Shown here: positions 1-11,925 of the stretch, piece after piece | How the letters are laid out: each line of letters starts with the position of its first letter | How positions within the stretch are numbered: the first letter of the stretch is position 1 | DNA from: Xestospongia bergquistia | Lineage: Eukaryota; Porifera; Demospongiae; Haplosclerida; Petrosiidae | Direction: 5' to 3' | Length of the DNA stretch: 64,000 nucleotides | Assembly (NCBI GenBank): GCA_963965975.1 | Contig: OZ014419.1 | Coordinates: 1,736,001-1,800,000, forward strand | Position numbers and translations under genes: made by a program | Notes under the pieces: generated by a model | Told to the model about the DNA's origin: nothing | The model's database searches: none | What the model saw: only the letters and a program-made list of their open reading frames with translations

Positions 1-299
1 CTTTATTGTTTTGTTTCCCTAACCAATATTAGTACAATCAGAACCTTTTTCAAAGTTTGTGTATCTTTGCTTACTATTATTGTTGTTAGTTTATAAAAAT
101 ATCCCTTTATAATATGTAGACTCCTCTTTCTCATTGTTCCAATGACTTCATTCATTCAGTTAATAGTGTGTTCTAATTTGTTATTATTGCATAGTAAATA
201 AAGTTTAGTTTTTCAATGTATACAGAATGTGTAAGAGTGCATTCTCCATCTATCTACTTCATATTCCAGTTATGTACAGACTACTTTGGTATTGTTATA
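1..299. other. 3' flank of the transporter gene; start of a duplicated unit
   Basis: No coding exon is seen. The sequence matches 14407 onward and 49701 onward almost base for base, which marks it as part of the unit repeated along the window. In both other places it directly follows the tail exon of a receptor fragment, so another receptor fragment probably lies just left of the window. TTTATT near base 2 would read AATAAA on the minus strand and could serve the transporter. Confidence 0.6.
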
Positions 300-1625
300 T
301 TAGTAGATATCAAAAGAGTCATCAAATAGATACTGTGCCCAAAAATTGCTGACTAAAGTTTCATTAGAGAAACATACTACATCACTATAAGTATAACTGA
401 TATACATCAGTGCTGTGTAAACAGTAGTCAGAGTAAATACTACAATTATCATTAACAAACCAATTCCCATTTTCTTCAACATGTTAGGTAGATGATGATG
501 TAAATAAGGTCGTAGTAGACACATGTACACTGGAACACCAATTATGATAACATAGTACATGAAATAATGTGATGATCCAATTTCAAGTGCTGAAAATCTT
601 TCAGTTCCATTTCTATAATAATAGTTTGAATATATCTCCCCTGGTTGTCCATTAGAACCCTGAAGTAATAATAATCCAAATAATGTTAACATTAACAAGA
701 AAATACGTCCAAAACTTTTAACATCCTCGACTTGTTCAGTAGAAAATGGTCCTCCATATCTCTCTTTACTTAGATCTAGTCTGGTGGGAGGAAGTTCTCC
801 ATAAGTGAAGGCACTACATCTCAATTGTTGTGCTGAAAAGCTCAATACTTTAATGATCTGTTTAACTGGGTTAGTGTGACACACTGGCTCAGTAAATAAG
901 TGACAACGACAACAGCAGATTATAACAACAATCAATAATGAACAGGTCAGTGCAATAACAGACAATAATATCCAAATCCATGCTATGTATTTGTAGTATT
1001 CAAATCTTAAAAATGGTATTACAGAGGAAAGTGTATACTGAACAGCATACAATGTCCAGAAGTACCAGTGAACGAATTTACTGACTTCTTCATTACTAGC
1101 AAATTGTAACTGATCTGTTCCAAACTGAATAGCATTAGCTTCAAATAAACCAAGTCCAAAATGATAGATTATGAATCCAGGAACAACTGGTATGAAAGCA
1201 GAGTTGCCATTAGTGTCAATATTACCATCACGATATAGTATAACAGTTACAGTGATAGAAGACAATGTAGCTACAATTAGTCCAATCACTGCTATTACAG
1301 AGCCAATCATCATAACTTTATATCGAGTGAGTAGTGTTTCAGCTAGTAGGCCAGCCACAGGATAAATAAGAAGAGTCATGATTTTAGCACTTAACAAAGC
1401 TATAAAAACGTCCCTCGTGTCCAAATCCACCTGTTTAAAACTGGCACTATACTCTATTATACTAAGAAGTAGAAGATAATTGTCCAGACAATGTAGTAAG
1501 GTAGACCACAATAGCACTAAGAGAGCTCCTTTTAAGGGAACACAACAAATGGTACAATATTTTGATAAATATTTTGTTGAAGTACTTTTCTTGCTGTTCC
1601 TTATAAGTGGGATTGTCTCTTCCAT
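300..1625 (-). CDS. POT/PTR-family (SLC15-like) membrane transporter, C-terminally shortened
   Basis: This is a single-exon reading frame of 441 codons with many hydrophobic helices. It shows marks of the proton-coupled oligopeptide transporter superfamily. AGLLAETLLTRYK (about residues 91-103) resembles the family signature between TM2 and TM3. FGTDQL (168-173) is followed by FVHWYFW (184-190), the usual FGADQF...FFNWYY pattern. A YGGPFSTEQVEDVK stretch lies in the central cytoplasmic loop. Members move small peptides, nitrate or similar solutes with protons across membranes; the substrate cannot be told here. The protein is short for the family (usually above 500 residues). Compared with its sister at 50050-51568, a deletion near the 3' end removes the last helices and replaces them with NFWAQYLFDDSFDIY. 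The frame is open, but whether it still transports is doubtful. Confidence 0.75.
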   Translation of the reverse strand: MEETIPLIRNSKKSTSTKYLSKYCTICCVPLKGALLVLLWSTLLHCLDNYLLLLSIIEYSASFKQVDLDTRDVFIALLSAKIMTLLIYPVAGLLAETLLTRYKVMMIGSVIAVIGLIVATLSSITVTVILYRDGNIDTNGNSAFIPVVPGFIIYHFGLGLFEANAIQFGTDQLQFASNEEVSKFVHWYFWTLYAVQYTLSSVIPFLRFEYYKYIAWIWILLSVIALTCSLLIVVIICCCRCHLFTEPVCHTNPVKQIIKVLSFSAQQLRCSAFTYGELPPTRLDLSKERYGGPFSTEQVEDVKSFGRIFLLMLTLFGLLLLQGSNGQPGEIYSNYYYRNGTERFSALEIGSSHYFMYYVIIIGVPVYMCLLRPYLHHHLPNMLKKMGIGLLMIIVVFTLTTVYTALMYISYTYSDVVCFSNETLVSNFWAQYLFDDSFDIY

Positions 1626-1939
1626 TTTACTGTCTAGTCAGCTTCTAATAATGTTAATAATTAACTACTTCATAGTACAACCTGTACAGTATATACATTA
1701 CATAGAATGTGCATATATAAATTGTGAAATACGTTTATTATTATTAAAATAGTATCACTGCTGGTCTTGTTTAAAATCTGTTAATAAGTATATAGATACT
1801 GCTATATAATATGTTCTAACTTATCTACTCAACTACTTTCTCGTAATTATATAATAGCATTAAACTACTGAAATCATATAATATTGAATGTACTCAGATC
1901 AGCATAAACAGTTATCATAGATATTATAGGTCTACATAG

Positions 1940-2006
<67 letters not shown>

Positions 2007-2339
2007 ACTACATGTATACAGTTGTGTATTTGATTCCAGTAGTGATTAACTCAAGTTAATTATATTATCATTCTATTAATTAAATTTAATTCCTTTTTCC
2101 TATTTCTCTTGCAATTTTATCATTTTGTTCTTATCCATAGATAGACTGTTCATCCAATGCAAAAATAGGATGTTCTTAGAGGTATGGGATTTGATTGATG
2201 TGATGGATAGTCAATTGAGATGTGAGTATAGTTTTTTTATGATGAAGGGTATAGTTTTAGTAGTGATATTGATAGAAGTACTCAATGATGTACACTATTT
2301 TAGTTACTAAATTACACTTTGATAGATTCAATCACTCCT
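1626..2339. other. Spacer between head-to-head transporter copies
   Basis: No exon is recognised. This is the 5' flank of the minus-strand transporter and of the decayed plus-strand copy that starts near 2340. It contains the CT/AT microsatellite at 1940-2002. An open frame at 2125-2310 is not conserved as protein in the matching stretches near 37200 and 52130, so I leave it out. Confidence 0.5.
1940..2002. repeat. (CT)n(AT)n microsatellite
   Basis: A run of CT dinucleotides passes directly into a run of AT dinucleotides. The same compound repeat sits at the matching place in the other units (37037-37090, and 51887-51991 where a long TG run is added). The lengths differ, so it should be polymorphic. 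Confidence 0.95.
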
Positions 2340-2640
2340 TGTATCAAAGGGGTTCTCTTAGATAGTGATACTGTAGCACTTCACTATACACTGTCTTGGG
2401 CTCTTTCTTATAATTACTATAGAGTATTTATAGTGCCACTAGTCATGAATTAAACTGGAGGGACCTCTTTACAGTTTTCCTGGTTGCTAAAATGCTGACT
2501 CTTCTATTTTATCCTGTGGCTGACCCACTATACTCACTTGATTATGAAGTTATATGATTGATACTGTAATATAAGTGATTGGATTAACTGTGATGATATG
2601 TCTTTTGTCTTGATTTGGAAGAATTGAATTCAGTTATGAC
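2340..2640 (+). pseudogene. Decayed plus-strand POT transporter fragment
   Basis: Read on the plus strand, this stretch matches the N-terminal coding part of the transporter at 300-1625. Shared blocks include the TCTCTTAG, ACATTGTCT-like, TATAGAGTA and TATAGTGCCA steps, then GCTAAAATGCTGACTCTTCT and ATTTTATCCTGTGGCTG, which in the live gene encode KIMTLLIYPVAG. Several indels and in-frame stops break it. It lies head to head with the live minus-strand gene. Related remnants occur near 14570, 37430 and 52340, so the fragment was part of the ancestral unit. Confidence 0.7.
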
Positions 2641-3688
2641 AATAATTTCCTAGACAACATTGATAATATCAAGTAGGAAGGATATTATACAGCTATTACA
2701 GATAATTGATCCTGATAGAGTAAAGTAAGAAAAAAGAAGTGCTTTAGAGGCAGAGTTTATCAGAATAATTAAGGTATCTGTATGTATGTAAAAATTATCA
2801 TATTTGTAGGGACTAATTTATTTATGGCTTGTAGATAGCATGATATGTTGCCCCATATGACTAATTGTGCTTGCATGGATTGGTTAATAAACTATCATGT
2901 TAAAATTGCTTAAATGTGTTGTTTGTGTTGTTTCTGTAAGAAGATAATGTGGTTAAACCTATTAGCTAAAAAAATTGTACAAACTAACAACTTCGACAGT
3001 TCCATTCTACACAAGTAAAATTAATGGATGTCTTGTTTTGTTTAAAGTAATTACTTTTATTTAAGGTACATATCTAGATTACAACATTGCCCATTTGATA
3101 ACCCAAGAGAGGAATGTCCAAGTTGATGAATGACTGAAATGGTCAAAAAATTTATCACAACTAAATGCATCATTGCAATCTGATATTCCAAATAATAAAT
3201 TTGACATGATCAGTATATATGTAAGTATATTTATTTGTTGTATTTATTTTCCCTTTTGTAGATTCATCTGATCATGATTAGATCTATAATCATCCTGTAC
3301 ATTCATCTTTATGACTTTATCGTATGATGCATGAAAGTACATCTACAACATCATTTATTCCGCCTAGTTTAAAAGTCATAACTGATGCTATGATCAGGGA
3401 GAATTCTTAATTAGTGTATTCTGTACCTGTGCTATTATGTAAGGATAATGTAATTGCCTACTATCTTGTTAGTATTTTTCATATTGAGCTGACATTAGCC
3501 ATCCTTACATTATAGAAAAAGTTTTTTTTTACTTATTACATGAAAATTCAGGCTCTAAACAATTAAAAGTAAAAATAAAATGGTGCACCACTATAAAAAC
3601 TGATTGCATGATTGATCTAATCAATATATAGTTAATACAGATTGCAAATTGCAAGTATGTAACAAATTATTTGATGCAAACTGAAAGT

Positions 3689-3774
3689 AAACATGATACT
3701 GTTTTCATTCATAACATACTCTCAGATTAATTGTTTAGTCAATTTGATAGTATGTTAAAAAAAATACGATGTTT
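3689..3774. repeat. Degenerate foldback element (hairpin type A)
   Basis: Two inverted arms of roughly 30 bp flank a short AT-rich loop containing GATTAATTGTTTAGTCAATT. The right arm ends in a run of A and is less perfect here than at 16333-16423 and 61813-61903. The form is that of a short foldback transposable element or MITE. No transposase is present. Confidence 0.7.
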
Positions 3775-3929
3775 ACTTTACCTGTAACCTATATAGTCTA
3801 ACCATATATTGATTAAATCAACCAATCAATTTTTACAGTGATATATGTTATTATTAGAATAAAAGACATCCAGTATATATAGGCATATTGACTATAACTA
3901 TTCACCTATGCAATATTGAGAAGCAGGAT

Positions 3930-3931
<2 letters not shown>

Positions 3932-3984
<53 letters not shown>
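3932..3984. repeat. (AC)n(AT)n microsatellite
   Basis: A run of AC dinucleotides passes into AT dinucleotides. In the matching places of the other units (16570-16602, 53969-53997, 62045-62088) the run is AT only, so the AC run arose or expanded in this unit. Confidence 0.95.
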
Positions 3985-4048
3985 GATGATATACGTAACA
4001 TTAGATTGTGCACTCTGCTAAAATTAATATTATTATTTTAACAACTAA

Positions 4049-4212
4049 TTTGTAGCTTACAAGGTGGATTACTATGGAATCCAAAATTCATGTGAACTAC
4101 TTGTTGTACAAATTATTGTGTTGTAATAGTACAAAATACCAACAAATTAGTTTTACAGTGAGTAATCATGAGTTCTAGTTTCCATAGTAATCCACTAATG
4201 TAAGGCACAAAT
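4049..4212. repeat. Inverted-repeat element (MITE-like, type B)
   Basis: The left arm TTTGTAGCTTAC...GTGGATTACTATGGAA is matched by the reverse complement TTCCATAGTAATCCAC...GTAAG...ACAAA at the right end, about 160 bp in all. The best-preserved copy is at 39459-39625. Other copies are at 16649-16816 and 62139-62303, and a half copy follows 53998. Confidence 0.75.
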
Positions 4213-4927
4213 TGGCTCTTATAATAACTGATTATTTTTATTAAATTAACTTTTAGTAGGTATTTGCATTGTATGGCACATACTCAATTGGAAAATTAAT
4301 AAATTTAGGTTCTATGGTTTAGGGTTTAGTGTCTAGGGTATAATATTAACTAATCTAGTCTAATGAACTAGCTCCTCCTCCTTTTTCATAAGCTGACAGG
4401 TAGAGGAGAGTCTAAAAGTGAACCTGGCTTACTACCCCATTGAAATGTGGCCAGTACCACAAAGTTGTCAATGTTATGAATATAGCTATATCAATCAAAT
4501 TCTTTGCTTAATTATGTGTTTTTACCATGAGTTATATTTAAAGTTCAATGGAAGTAACATGTACAGTAAGGTCATTGTAAATGAGAGAGGGAATAAATTT
4601 GGATGTATACATTTAACAGCTGGCCAAATAATCAGGATGTAGGAAAGTTAACAAAAATATTTAGATTTAAGATGTCTTATTAGGTTATGGTTTGATTACA
4701 GTAGGATTTGTACTTGGCCCAAAGGTGAGAAAAACCATTTTGCTAAATTTGGTATAATTTTTAGCAACTTGACGAGATAGATACACATACCTTGAATCTA
4801 TAGAGATGAACAGTATGACATATATATGTCAGTATTAATTTCATGACACTATGACACCTTTGTGGTGCTGGTCCACATTACACACATTCCAACGAGGCAA
4901 TAAGCCAAATTTGCTTCTAGTCCTTTT

Positions 4928-4949
4928 AACGTGACGTTTACGTCACGTT
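4928..4949. promoter_or_regulatory. CRE-like palindrome upstream of R1
   Basis: Perfect 10-bp arms AACGTGACGT and ACGTCACGTT are separated by TT. Each arm contains a TGACGT/ACGTCA half site of the kind bound by CREB/ATF bZIP factors. It lies about 200 bp before the R1 start codon. It recurs at the same place before R2, R4 (damaged), R5 and R6, but was not found before R3. Function as a promoter element is inferred. Confidence 0.65.
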
Positions 4950-5149
4950 ATTACTTTCTTCTCGTTATATTTGGCGTGGCATAACACGCGGGTCAGCTTA
5001 TCAAAAGGAAGGAGGGGCTAGCACGCTAGGCTAAGTATTAATTTCTTATTACAGTATTCATTTCTTTGCGCCGTACTAATAGCCGTTGTATGACTACTTA
5101 AACATCCAAGACCCTCTCATCCTTCTCAACGGATAGAAGCATAGTAAAG

Positions 5150-8100
5150 ATGCGGGATTCATCAGTTAAGGTAAAGAGACATTATATATAACATCATGAT
5201 CACTAACTTATATTAATTATTACTATCATAAATTATTACTGTTAGTAGAGTGTACAATCTCATGTTACATATGTCATAGTTATTAGTCATGCATACTTAA
5301 ACACTAGAACATAATCCCTAAAATTGTCTTTTTTATGTTGAGGCTAGTTTGTCTTTACTTACTTTAGTTGAAGAATTTGATACTAATGTTACTGATTTCA
5401 CAACTGTACTGTGTAAAAGGTAAGTTCATTAAAGTAGATTGTGTTGCTATATATTCTTTATATATTTGGATTAATCTAGATATTAAAGGTTATGTAATAA
5501 GATACTTAGACTATAGGAGAAATAACTGAATAGTTCACTAATGTGTTTGTACTTGTGTAATGGAGTTTTGAAAATTCTGATACTATGCCTAAGATCACAG
5601 CACTTGCAGTAGAAGCTATGGCATGCCATTTATGTCAAAATGTCTTGATGATTATGGAAGTTGTATATCATCATTATTATAATATATTACATACTGTTAC
5701 TAGACTCATCTCAAACCTTCCTAAACCCTAAACACTTGAGTGTACAATGCACAGTCAGTATAAAGCCATTCCTATTATTACAATATTAATTTTAACACAG
5801 AAACTAATTATGGTTGCTAACTTGCCATGAGTATTACTAATTTTGTCAGTGCAGGTATGCAGTTATTATGACATACTATATAAAATACAAATGAAGATAC
5901 TAAATAACAGTATGCACAGGATACTGCATGAATTAAAACAATTTAGGACTGTCTAATATAATAAGAAATAATAATTCACAAAATAATATAGCTAATTATA
6001 AAATCATCCTAAGATTATTTAGATGATTGGATAGCTAATAGAAACTATGAAAAACTGCTCAAAGATATTTTCTTGAGCTAGAAAACTAAAAGCATTGACC
6101 CAATTGAAAATGCTCACATCAAAATTTAAAGCAATAATATTCATTGATTGTTATGTGTGTTGGTGGATATTGCAAGACACTTAATCACATTTAACACACT
6201 CAAGATGAATAAAAATTGATTAAAAATGTAAAATGGACACACTCATATATATACATACATGCAACGACAAAAACTATATTAGGAACCACCCCAGTAATTA
6301 CAGCATGCTCTAGATAGAAAAACTCAATGAATGTCCAATTTATGTATAACAACTCTTTATATAACTATGGAAATCTTATTTTAATAATCTTATTTGGTCT
6401 CCTTCTCAAAGTAGTATTATTTTCCTATATCACTATTATTAAACTTTTTGACTTCTTTATTTATTTACATTAGGTACTTTTAATGTTGTCAACTGTGAGC
6501 ATGGATCTTTAAGGTTAGTAAATGGGGCTTTCGCTAATCAAGGAAGACTGGAGATTTGTATAAATTTTGTTTGGGGTACAGTATGTCATGTCTCTTTTTA
6601 CACTAATGATGCTAAAGTGGTTTGTAGACAATTGGGATATGAAGTGGATGGAGGACAAAGTAAGAATAAAAATATTACTACATAAATTGTAATACTTAAT
6701 AGTTGTGACATACTATCCAAATGCATATTATGGAGAAGGAAGTGGACCAATATGGTTGAAATATGTCTATTGTACTGGTATTGAGAGTAACTTATTGGAA
6801 TGTCGAAGAGGATATCACATTGGCTATCCTTATAATTACTGCTCTCACTCAAAAGATGTTAGTGTAGTTTGTCCAGGTATAGATTCTATACTACTAATCA
6901 CATAATTATTATAATTTTATATTCTAGTTAACTCTTGTACACAAGGTGATGTTCGTCTCACTGATGGACTGGTACCAAATGAAGGAACAGTTGAAGTGTG
7001 TTATAATGGAGCTTGGAATTCTGTGTGTGATAGTGGTTGGGGCTATCAAGAAGCATTTGTAGTCTGTAGACAGTTAGGTCTTCCATCAACAAGTAATAAT
7101 AATAATAATAACAATATATCTCTTGATGTTTGGTATATATATAGGTGCAGAGTATTTATCATCTAACTACTTTGGTACTGGACATGGACTACCAACACTA
7201 ACTGACTGGAGATGTATTGGAAATGAAACAAAATTATTGGACTGCATTCATACCAGTGACTCTTCTTGTTTCTCGTATCCTGGTGTGCATCATAGAGCAA
7301 GTATTAGATGTACAGGAATGATAGTGTCTGGTAATATTTATTTTAAGATTAAAATATGCATTATTATGTAAATTTCACATGCATAGACAGCTGTGGTACA
7401 AGTGGTAATATGCGTCTTGCTGGATCTAATGGTCCTAATGATGTTGAGGGCAGAGTAGAGTACTGCAGTAATGGAGTATGGGGGACTGTGTCCAGTAGGG
7501 GGTTTGATGTAAATGATGGGAAAGTTGTCTGCAGGAAACTGGGATATCAGGAACCACGTAATATGAATATAAAGTTTGTAACTTAGTTTATTAGTTATTC
7601 TGTACAGGTGTACTGATATTTAGAAATTATGGACAAGGATCAGGTCCTGTTCTTTTTGTATACCTTGACTGTAATGGAAAAGAGTTTACTCTGGATGACT
7701 GTAGTTTTAACTTAGATCCTTATTCCTATAGTCACTTCACTGATGTTGTAGTCAGGTGTATGGAAAAAGGTTTTTAATGATTTGTATTATATCATTCAAC
7801 ATACTTTAATAGTTTCCACTGGTTGTACTCATGGTAACATTAGATTAGTAAATGGTTCCACTCCACATCAAGGAAGAGTAGAAATATGTCTCAACAAAGA
7901 ATGGGGAACTGTCTGTGATACCTTTTGGGACAGAAGAGATGCTCAGGTTGTCTGTAGACAACTGGGATATGTCCCAACATGTAAACTAGTATTCATTAGT
8001 ATATACATAATATTAACTGTGGATATTATAGGGGCATCATTGTATAGATCATCACAATTTGGAGATGGAAACTTACAACAACTTATTTGGAATGTCCAAT

Positions 8101-11100
8101 GTAGTGGTTCAGAGACATCTCTACTGAATTGTAGTTATCAACAAGATCCTGTTTCTTTATGTGATTATGGTCATACTGTTGGAGTCAGATGTTATAGTAA
8201 GATAATAATATTACAATTATTGATCTATTTTGTCTCAGACTCCACAAACTGTACTGAAGGAGATATCAGACTAGTTGGAGGAAATAATCCAAATGAAGGA
8301 GATATACAAATATGTAGAAGTGGAGTGTGGGGATTTATATGTGAGTATGGCTGGTATTACACAACAAATACAATTGTATTATGTAGACAACTGGGATATC
8401 ACAGTGATAATAACTGTAAGTTTAATCTCTATCATAATATTTTAACTATTCTTCATTTGAAGGGCATGCTTATAGTTGGTATTCATTCTTTGGAGGAAGT
8501 CAAGACACTGCACCAATAGTATGGGATGAATTTGTCTGTGGAGGTAGTGAGACATCTCTAACTCAGTGCTCTAAGGAAAACTATGGCTATTATAGTGCAT
8601 GTACAGGCACTGTAGGAATCTATTGTGCAGGTCTAAGACTTTACATATGTTACTAAAACAAATTACATCAATTGCTTTATATCTACAGATGTAGTTAACT
8701 GTACTAATTGGTCAGTTCGTTTAGTGGATGGAGAAAGTGATAATGAAGGCAAAGTTGAGATATGTATAGATGGAATATGGATGACAACAGAGGCAAATTA
8801 TTGGTCTTATTCTCATGCTAAAATTGTATGTAGACAACGTGGATATTATGACAAATGTAAAATAAATGTTTTATATGATAGTGAATACTTTAGCATACTG
8901 TAGGGTCAGTAGCTATCACAGATATAATTTGGAAAACTAAAAGTAAAAGAGTTGGCTACATCTATTCAGGTTGTACTGGAAATGAAACATCACTGAGTAA
9001 TTGTTCTTATCATAAGCCCTGGCATTATAGATATTTGAGCGACTGGTATGATTATATCAGAGCAGGAGCGGAATGTCAGATGAAATCACACTCGGGTATG
9101 ATAATAAATATAACTAATATACATTATCTTCATTATTTTACAGAGTCATGTACAAATGTTGGAGCTATTCGTTTGTCTGGTGGTAGTCAATTAAATGAGG
9201 GTAGAGTTGAGATATGTCTTGATGGATACTGGGGTACTATGTGTAGTAATGGATGGGATGAACAAGATGCTCTAGTAACATGTAGACAAGTTGGATATCA
9301 GACATTAAGTGAGGAATTCACTAGTTAATGAGGTGACCATTACCTTCTATATATACAGGAGCTATTCCAATGTATGATGCATTCTTTGGAAGAGGAGTTG
9401 GACCAGTTCATATGACATCTGTTAGTTGTCATGGCAATGAGAACAATCTAACTGAGTGCTCTTATATAAGTGGTATAGGAGTAGATAATTGTTATCATGG
9501 TAAAGATGTAGGAGTCATCTGTTTAGGTAAATAGAAGGAAAGTCATTATGTATATTCTCTAAAACAATAGATTCTGCTGCTTTCTATAATGTCATTATAT
9601 CACTGAGCACAAACCAGTCCTCTGTAACTATTGGTAGTAATGTGACACTTCATTGTAATATATCTCCAAGTCCTCCTATTAACACTACTTATCAATGGAG
9701 GACCACTGTGTCAGGAGTTACATTATTACAACCTATTTCTACTTATCCCAATGTGACATTGACTGTTCCTACAGGACATACACAACAAGGGGATTACTAC
9801 TGTATTGTTAAATATAATGGAGCAACATTAGGGAAAGGACAAACTCAAATTACTGTTAAAGGTAATTAGTCATAGCTATTTTCATTATAACTTTCATTAA
9901 TTCTTGAATAGATCTTCTTAATCCTGTTGGCAATAAAGTAAAATCTACTATTATTGGGTCTAATGTCAGCTTCACAGTTGATATAACTGATAGTTTTATT
10001 ACTGACTATCTTCGTGAACTCAACTGGTATCATAATGATCAACAGATTGTTAGTACCTTCAACAAGTACAGTATTACTAATGATAATAAGACACTGATTA
10101 TTACTAATATTACTAAAGAAGATGTAGGAGGATACTCTGTTAAATTTGATGGTCTCAGACTCTATCAGTACAATACAAACTGTGAACAGAAAGTCCTACA
10201 ACTTCTAAGACACTATCCAGTATTGAGTCCTACTGTGTTCTATGTCTCTATTGAGGGTAAATAGGACACTTTGTATAATTAGCATAAACTTGTTATTAAT
10301 TTAGGAGATAGAGATGATATTATAAAGTCATCTGCTGCTAGATGTTCAACTTCTACTTATCCTGTCACTGGTTTTAATAAGACAACCCAGAAAGCTGTAG
10401 TCATTAGTTTTCTTAATGAAGACAAACAATGCCGTAATGAGGCACAAGTATTTTGGTATCATGATGGTAGTAGGGTTACCTCAGGAATGACCAGTAGTCA
10501 CTTGGAGTTATATTCTGAACCATATTATAGTTTGAGTATTAACAATCCTACTGTGTTACACTCTGGATATTATGAGTCTCAACTAGCTGTTACATCTTCA
10601 ACAGTACTCTCATCATTGAGTTGTAGTAACTCATATCAAAACTTCCTGACTTCTTCCAATTATCTTAATTTATCAACTATTGTCATAGATTCTATAGTAC
10701 AAAGACTGGAATACTATGGTTAGTACTAATACAACTAAATATAACATTATGATTAAATCTTTATTATAGAAACTCCATCAGTAAATTTGACAACAGATAA
10801 AATCAGTTTTAACTCAACATCTAATGCTGAGTTAGTGTGTTCAGTTAGTGGTGGTTATCCTCTATATTATAACATTACATTGATGAAGAATGGACTGTCT
10901 ATTGCTAACATTATTGGATCATCTCAATTAGTCTATAATACTGAGGAAGATCAAACTGGTAGTAAATATGGAGTGTATAAGTGTGTAGTCAATAATACAG
11001 TCATTGAGATTGAATCAAGTGTATATCTGAAGGAAGAAGGTTAGATATTTTACATATTGCAATATATAATGATATCTAATTTTAGCTGTCCTAATACTAA

Positions 11101-11925
11101 ACTTTAAAGTTGATAGCTGTCATCAATGGTACTTATAATGAAACATTAATGTTTGTTTCTTTACAGGATCAAGAAATCCCAGCAATAGAGTCTGCTATAA
11201 AGGAACATGCTCAACTCTCCTGTAGTTGTTCATTAGTTAACGCTTCTTTTAAAGAAAGCACTCAATCATGTTCTAATAATATTCTGTCTTTCTCTGCTAC
11301 TTTCATCTATGCTGCTAGTAATGGTTTATTCACAGCATCAAAGATGGTCGACCAACTGGAGAGAGATTTCAGTCAAGGAAAGAATACAACTTTAACAGTT
11401 AATGGATAACAGTGACAGACAATACAAGTCAAAAAGAGAACAATAATGGAATTCTGACAGGACTCTTCTTTGCTGGATTCATTAGTGCTACAATACTTTG
11501 TGGAATAATCATTATTATAGTCATGTTAGTATACATAGGCTACCATAATTATAAAAATTACTTCAATTTTCTACAGTGCTTTGCTGTTAAAATCAAGAAA
11601 GGCTAGAGTGGCAGAGACTACAGTGTCACAAGATGAAGTACTATATACCACTAAGCCATCAGCTGTCACAGTATCTAGTAGTAAACCATCTAATCAGAAA
11701 CAACCAAACAAATCATCAGGTAATACTATTGATAATCAATCCTCCAGACCTAGATCAACAAGTACAGCTCAAACAAAGCCCAGAGTAGCTACTACTACTC
11801 AACAAGTGAAATCAGACAAAACTATGGCTACTGCTGCAAGTGTGAAACCTAAAGAAAAAGAACACACTTATGAAATCCTAACATCATCACTTGATGTTGA
11901 CACTTACGAAGAACTTTACAGATAA
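5150..11925 (+). CDS. Receptor R1: 7 SRCR + 4 Ig-like domains, membrane exon broken (predicted secreted)
   Basis: Exons by phase and splice sites: 5150-5170, 5368-5419, 6474-6659, 6703-6876, 6928-7092, 7145-7330, 7387-7557, 7608-7769, 7813-7980, 8032-8196, 8239-8415, 8463-8630, 8689-8856, 8904-9095, 9144-9308, 9359-9526, 9571-9861, 9912-10256, 10305-10718, 10770-11039, 11086 onward, 11167-11524, 11577-11925. Exon 1 encodes MRDSSVK and exon 2 encodes LKNLILMLLISQLYC, together a signal peptide. Fourteen exons form seven SRCR domains (pattern GRVEIC, W, CRQLGY); four exons form Ig-like domains. Two lesions hit the anchor. About 9 bp, including the GTAAGT donor, are missing after 11129, so reading through stops at 11136-11138 after about 1286 residues. 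A 7-bp deletion also puts a stop at 11407-11409, ahead of the transmembrane helix. The tail exon still encodes an ITAM ([16 protein letters not shown]) that the frame can no longer reach. It is either a soluble receptor or a young pseudogene. Confidence 0.8.

Larger units (their letters stand above)
2641..4927. other. Non-coding spacer upstream of receptor R1
   Basis: I see no supported gene. The stretch holds a foldback element at 3689-3774, an AC/AT microsatellite at 3932-3984 and a second inverted-repeat element at 4049-4212. Short open frames, including 4418-4642, recur in unit 5 only because the whole DNA is duplicated; they show no domain and no codon-like pattern of change. Confidence 0.6.

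Noticed and set aside
4300..4340. Telomere-like words (GGTTTAGGGTTTAG)
   Set aside because: There are only two or three imperfect units, copied with the duplicated block. This is not a telomere or interstitial array.
4418..4642. Open frame of 74 codons, also present near 54592
   Set aside because: The similarity reflects duplication of the whole DNA block. The frame starts at different points, has no domain, and is broken in units 2 and 6.
5343..5419. A longer second exon starting at the TTGAG acceptor 25 bp upstream of the one I chose
   Set aside because: In R1 it gives an open but non-hydrophobic frame ending in phase 2, which does not fit the phase-1 SRCR exon. In R2, R4 and R6 it contains a stop. 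The TTTAG acceptor gives a signal peptide and the right phase in all copies.
6598..6852. Minus-strand open frames opposite SRCR exons (also near 55779, 21523, 32573)
   Set aside because: They are shadows of the receptor exons. They cross real exon-intron borders and have no independent evidence.
7558..7586. Continuation of the SRCR3 first-half exon past CAGGAACCAC to the later GTTTGTAAC or GGTACA sites
   Set aside because: Only R2 has a usable later donor (g|gtacat). The GTAATA/GTAATT donor after GAACCAC is present in all copies and keeps phase 1.
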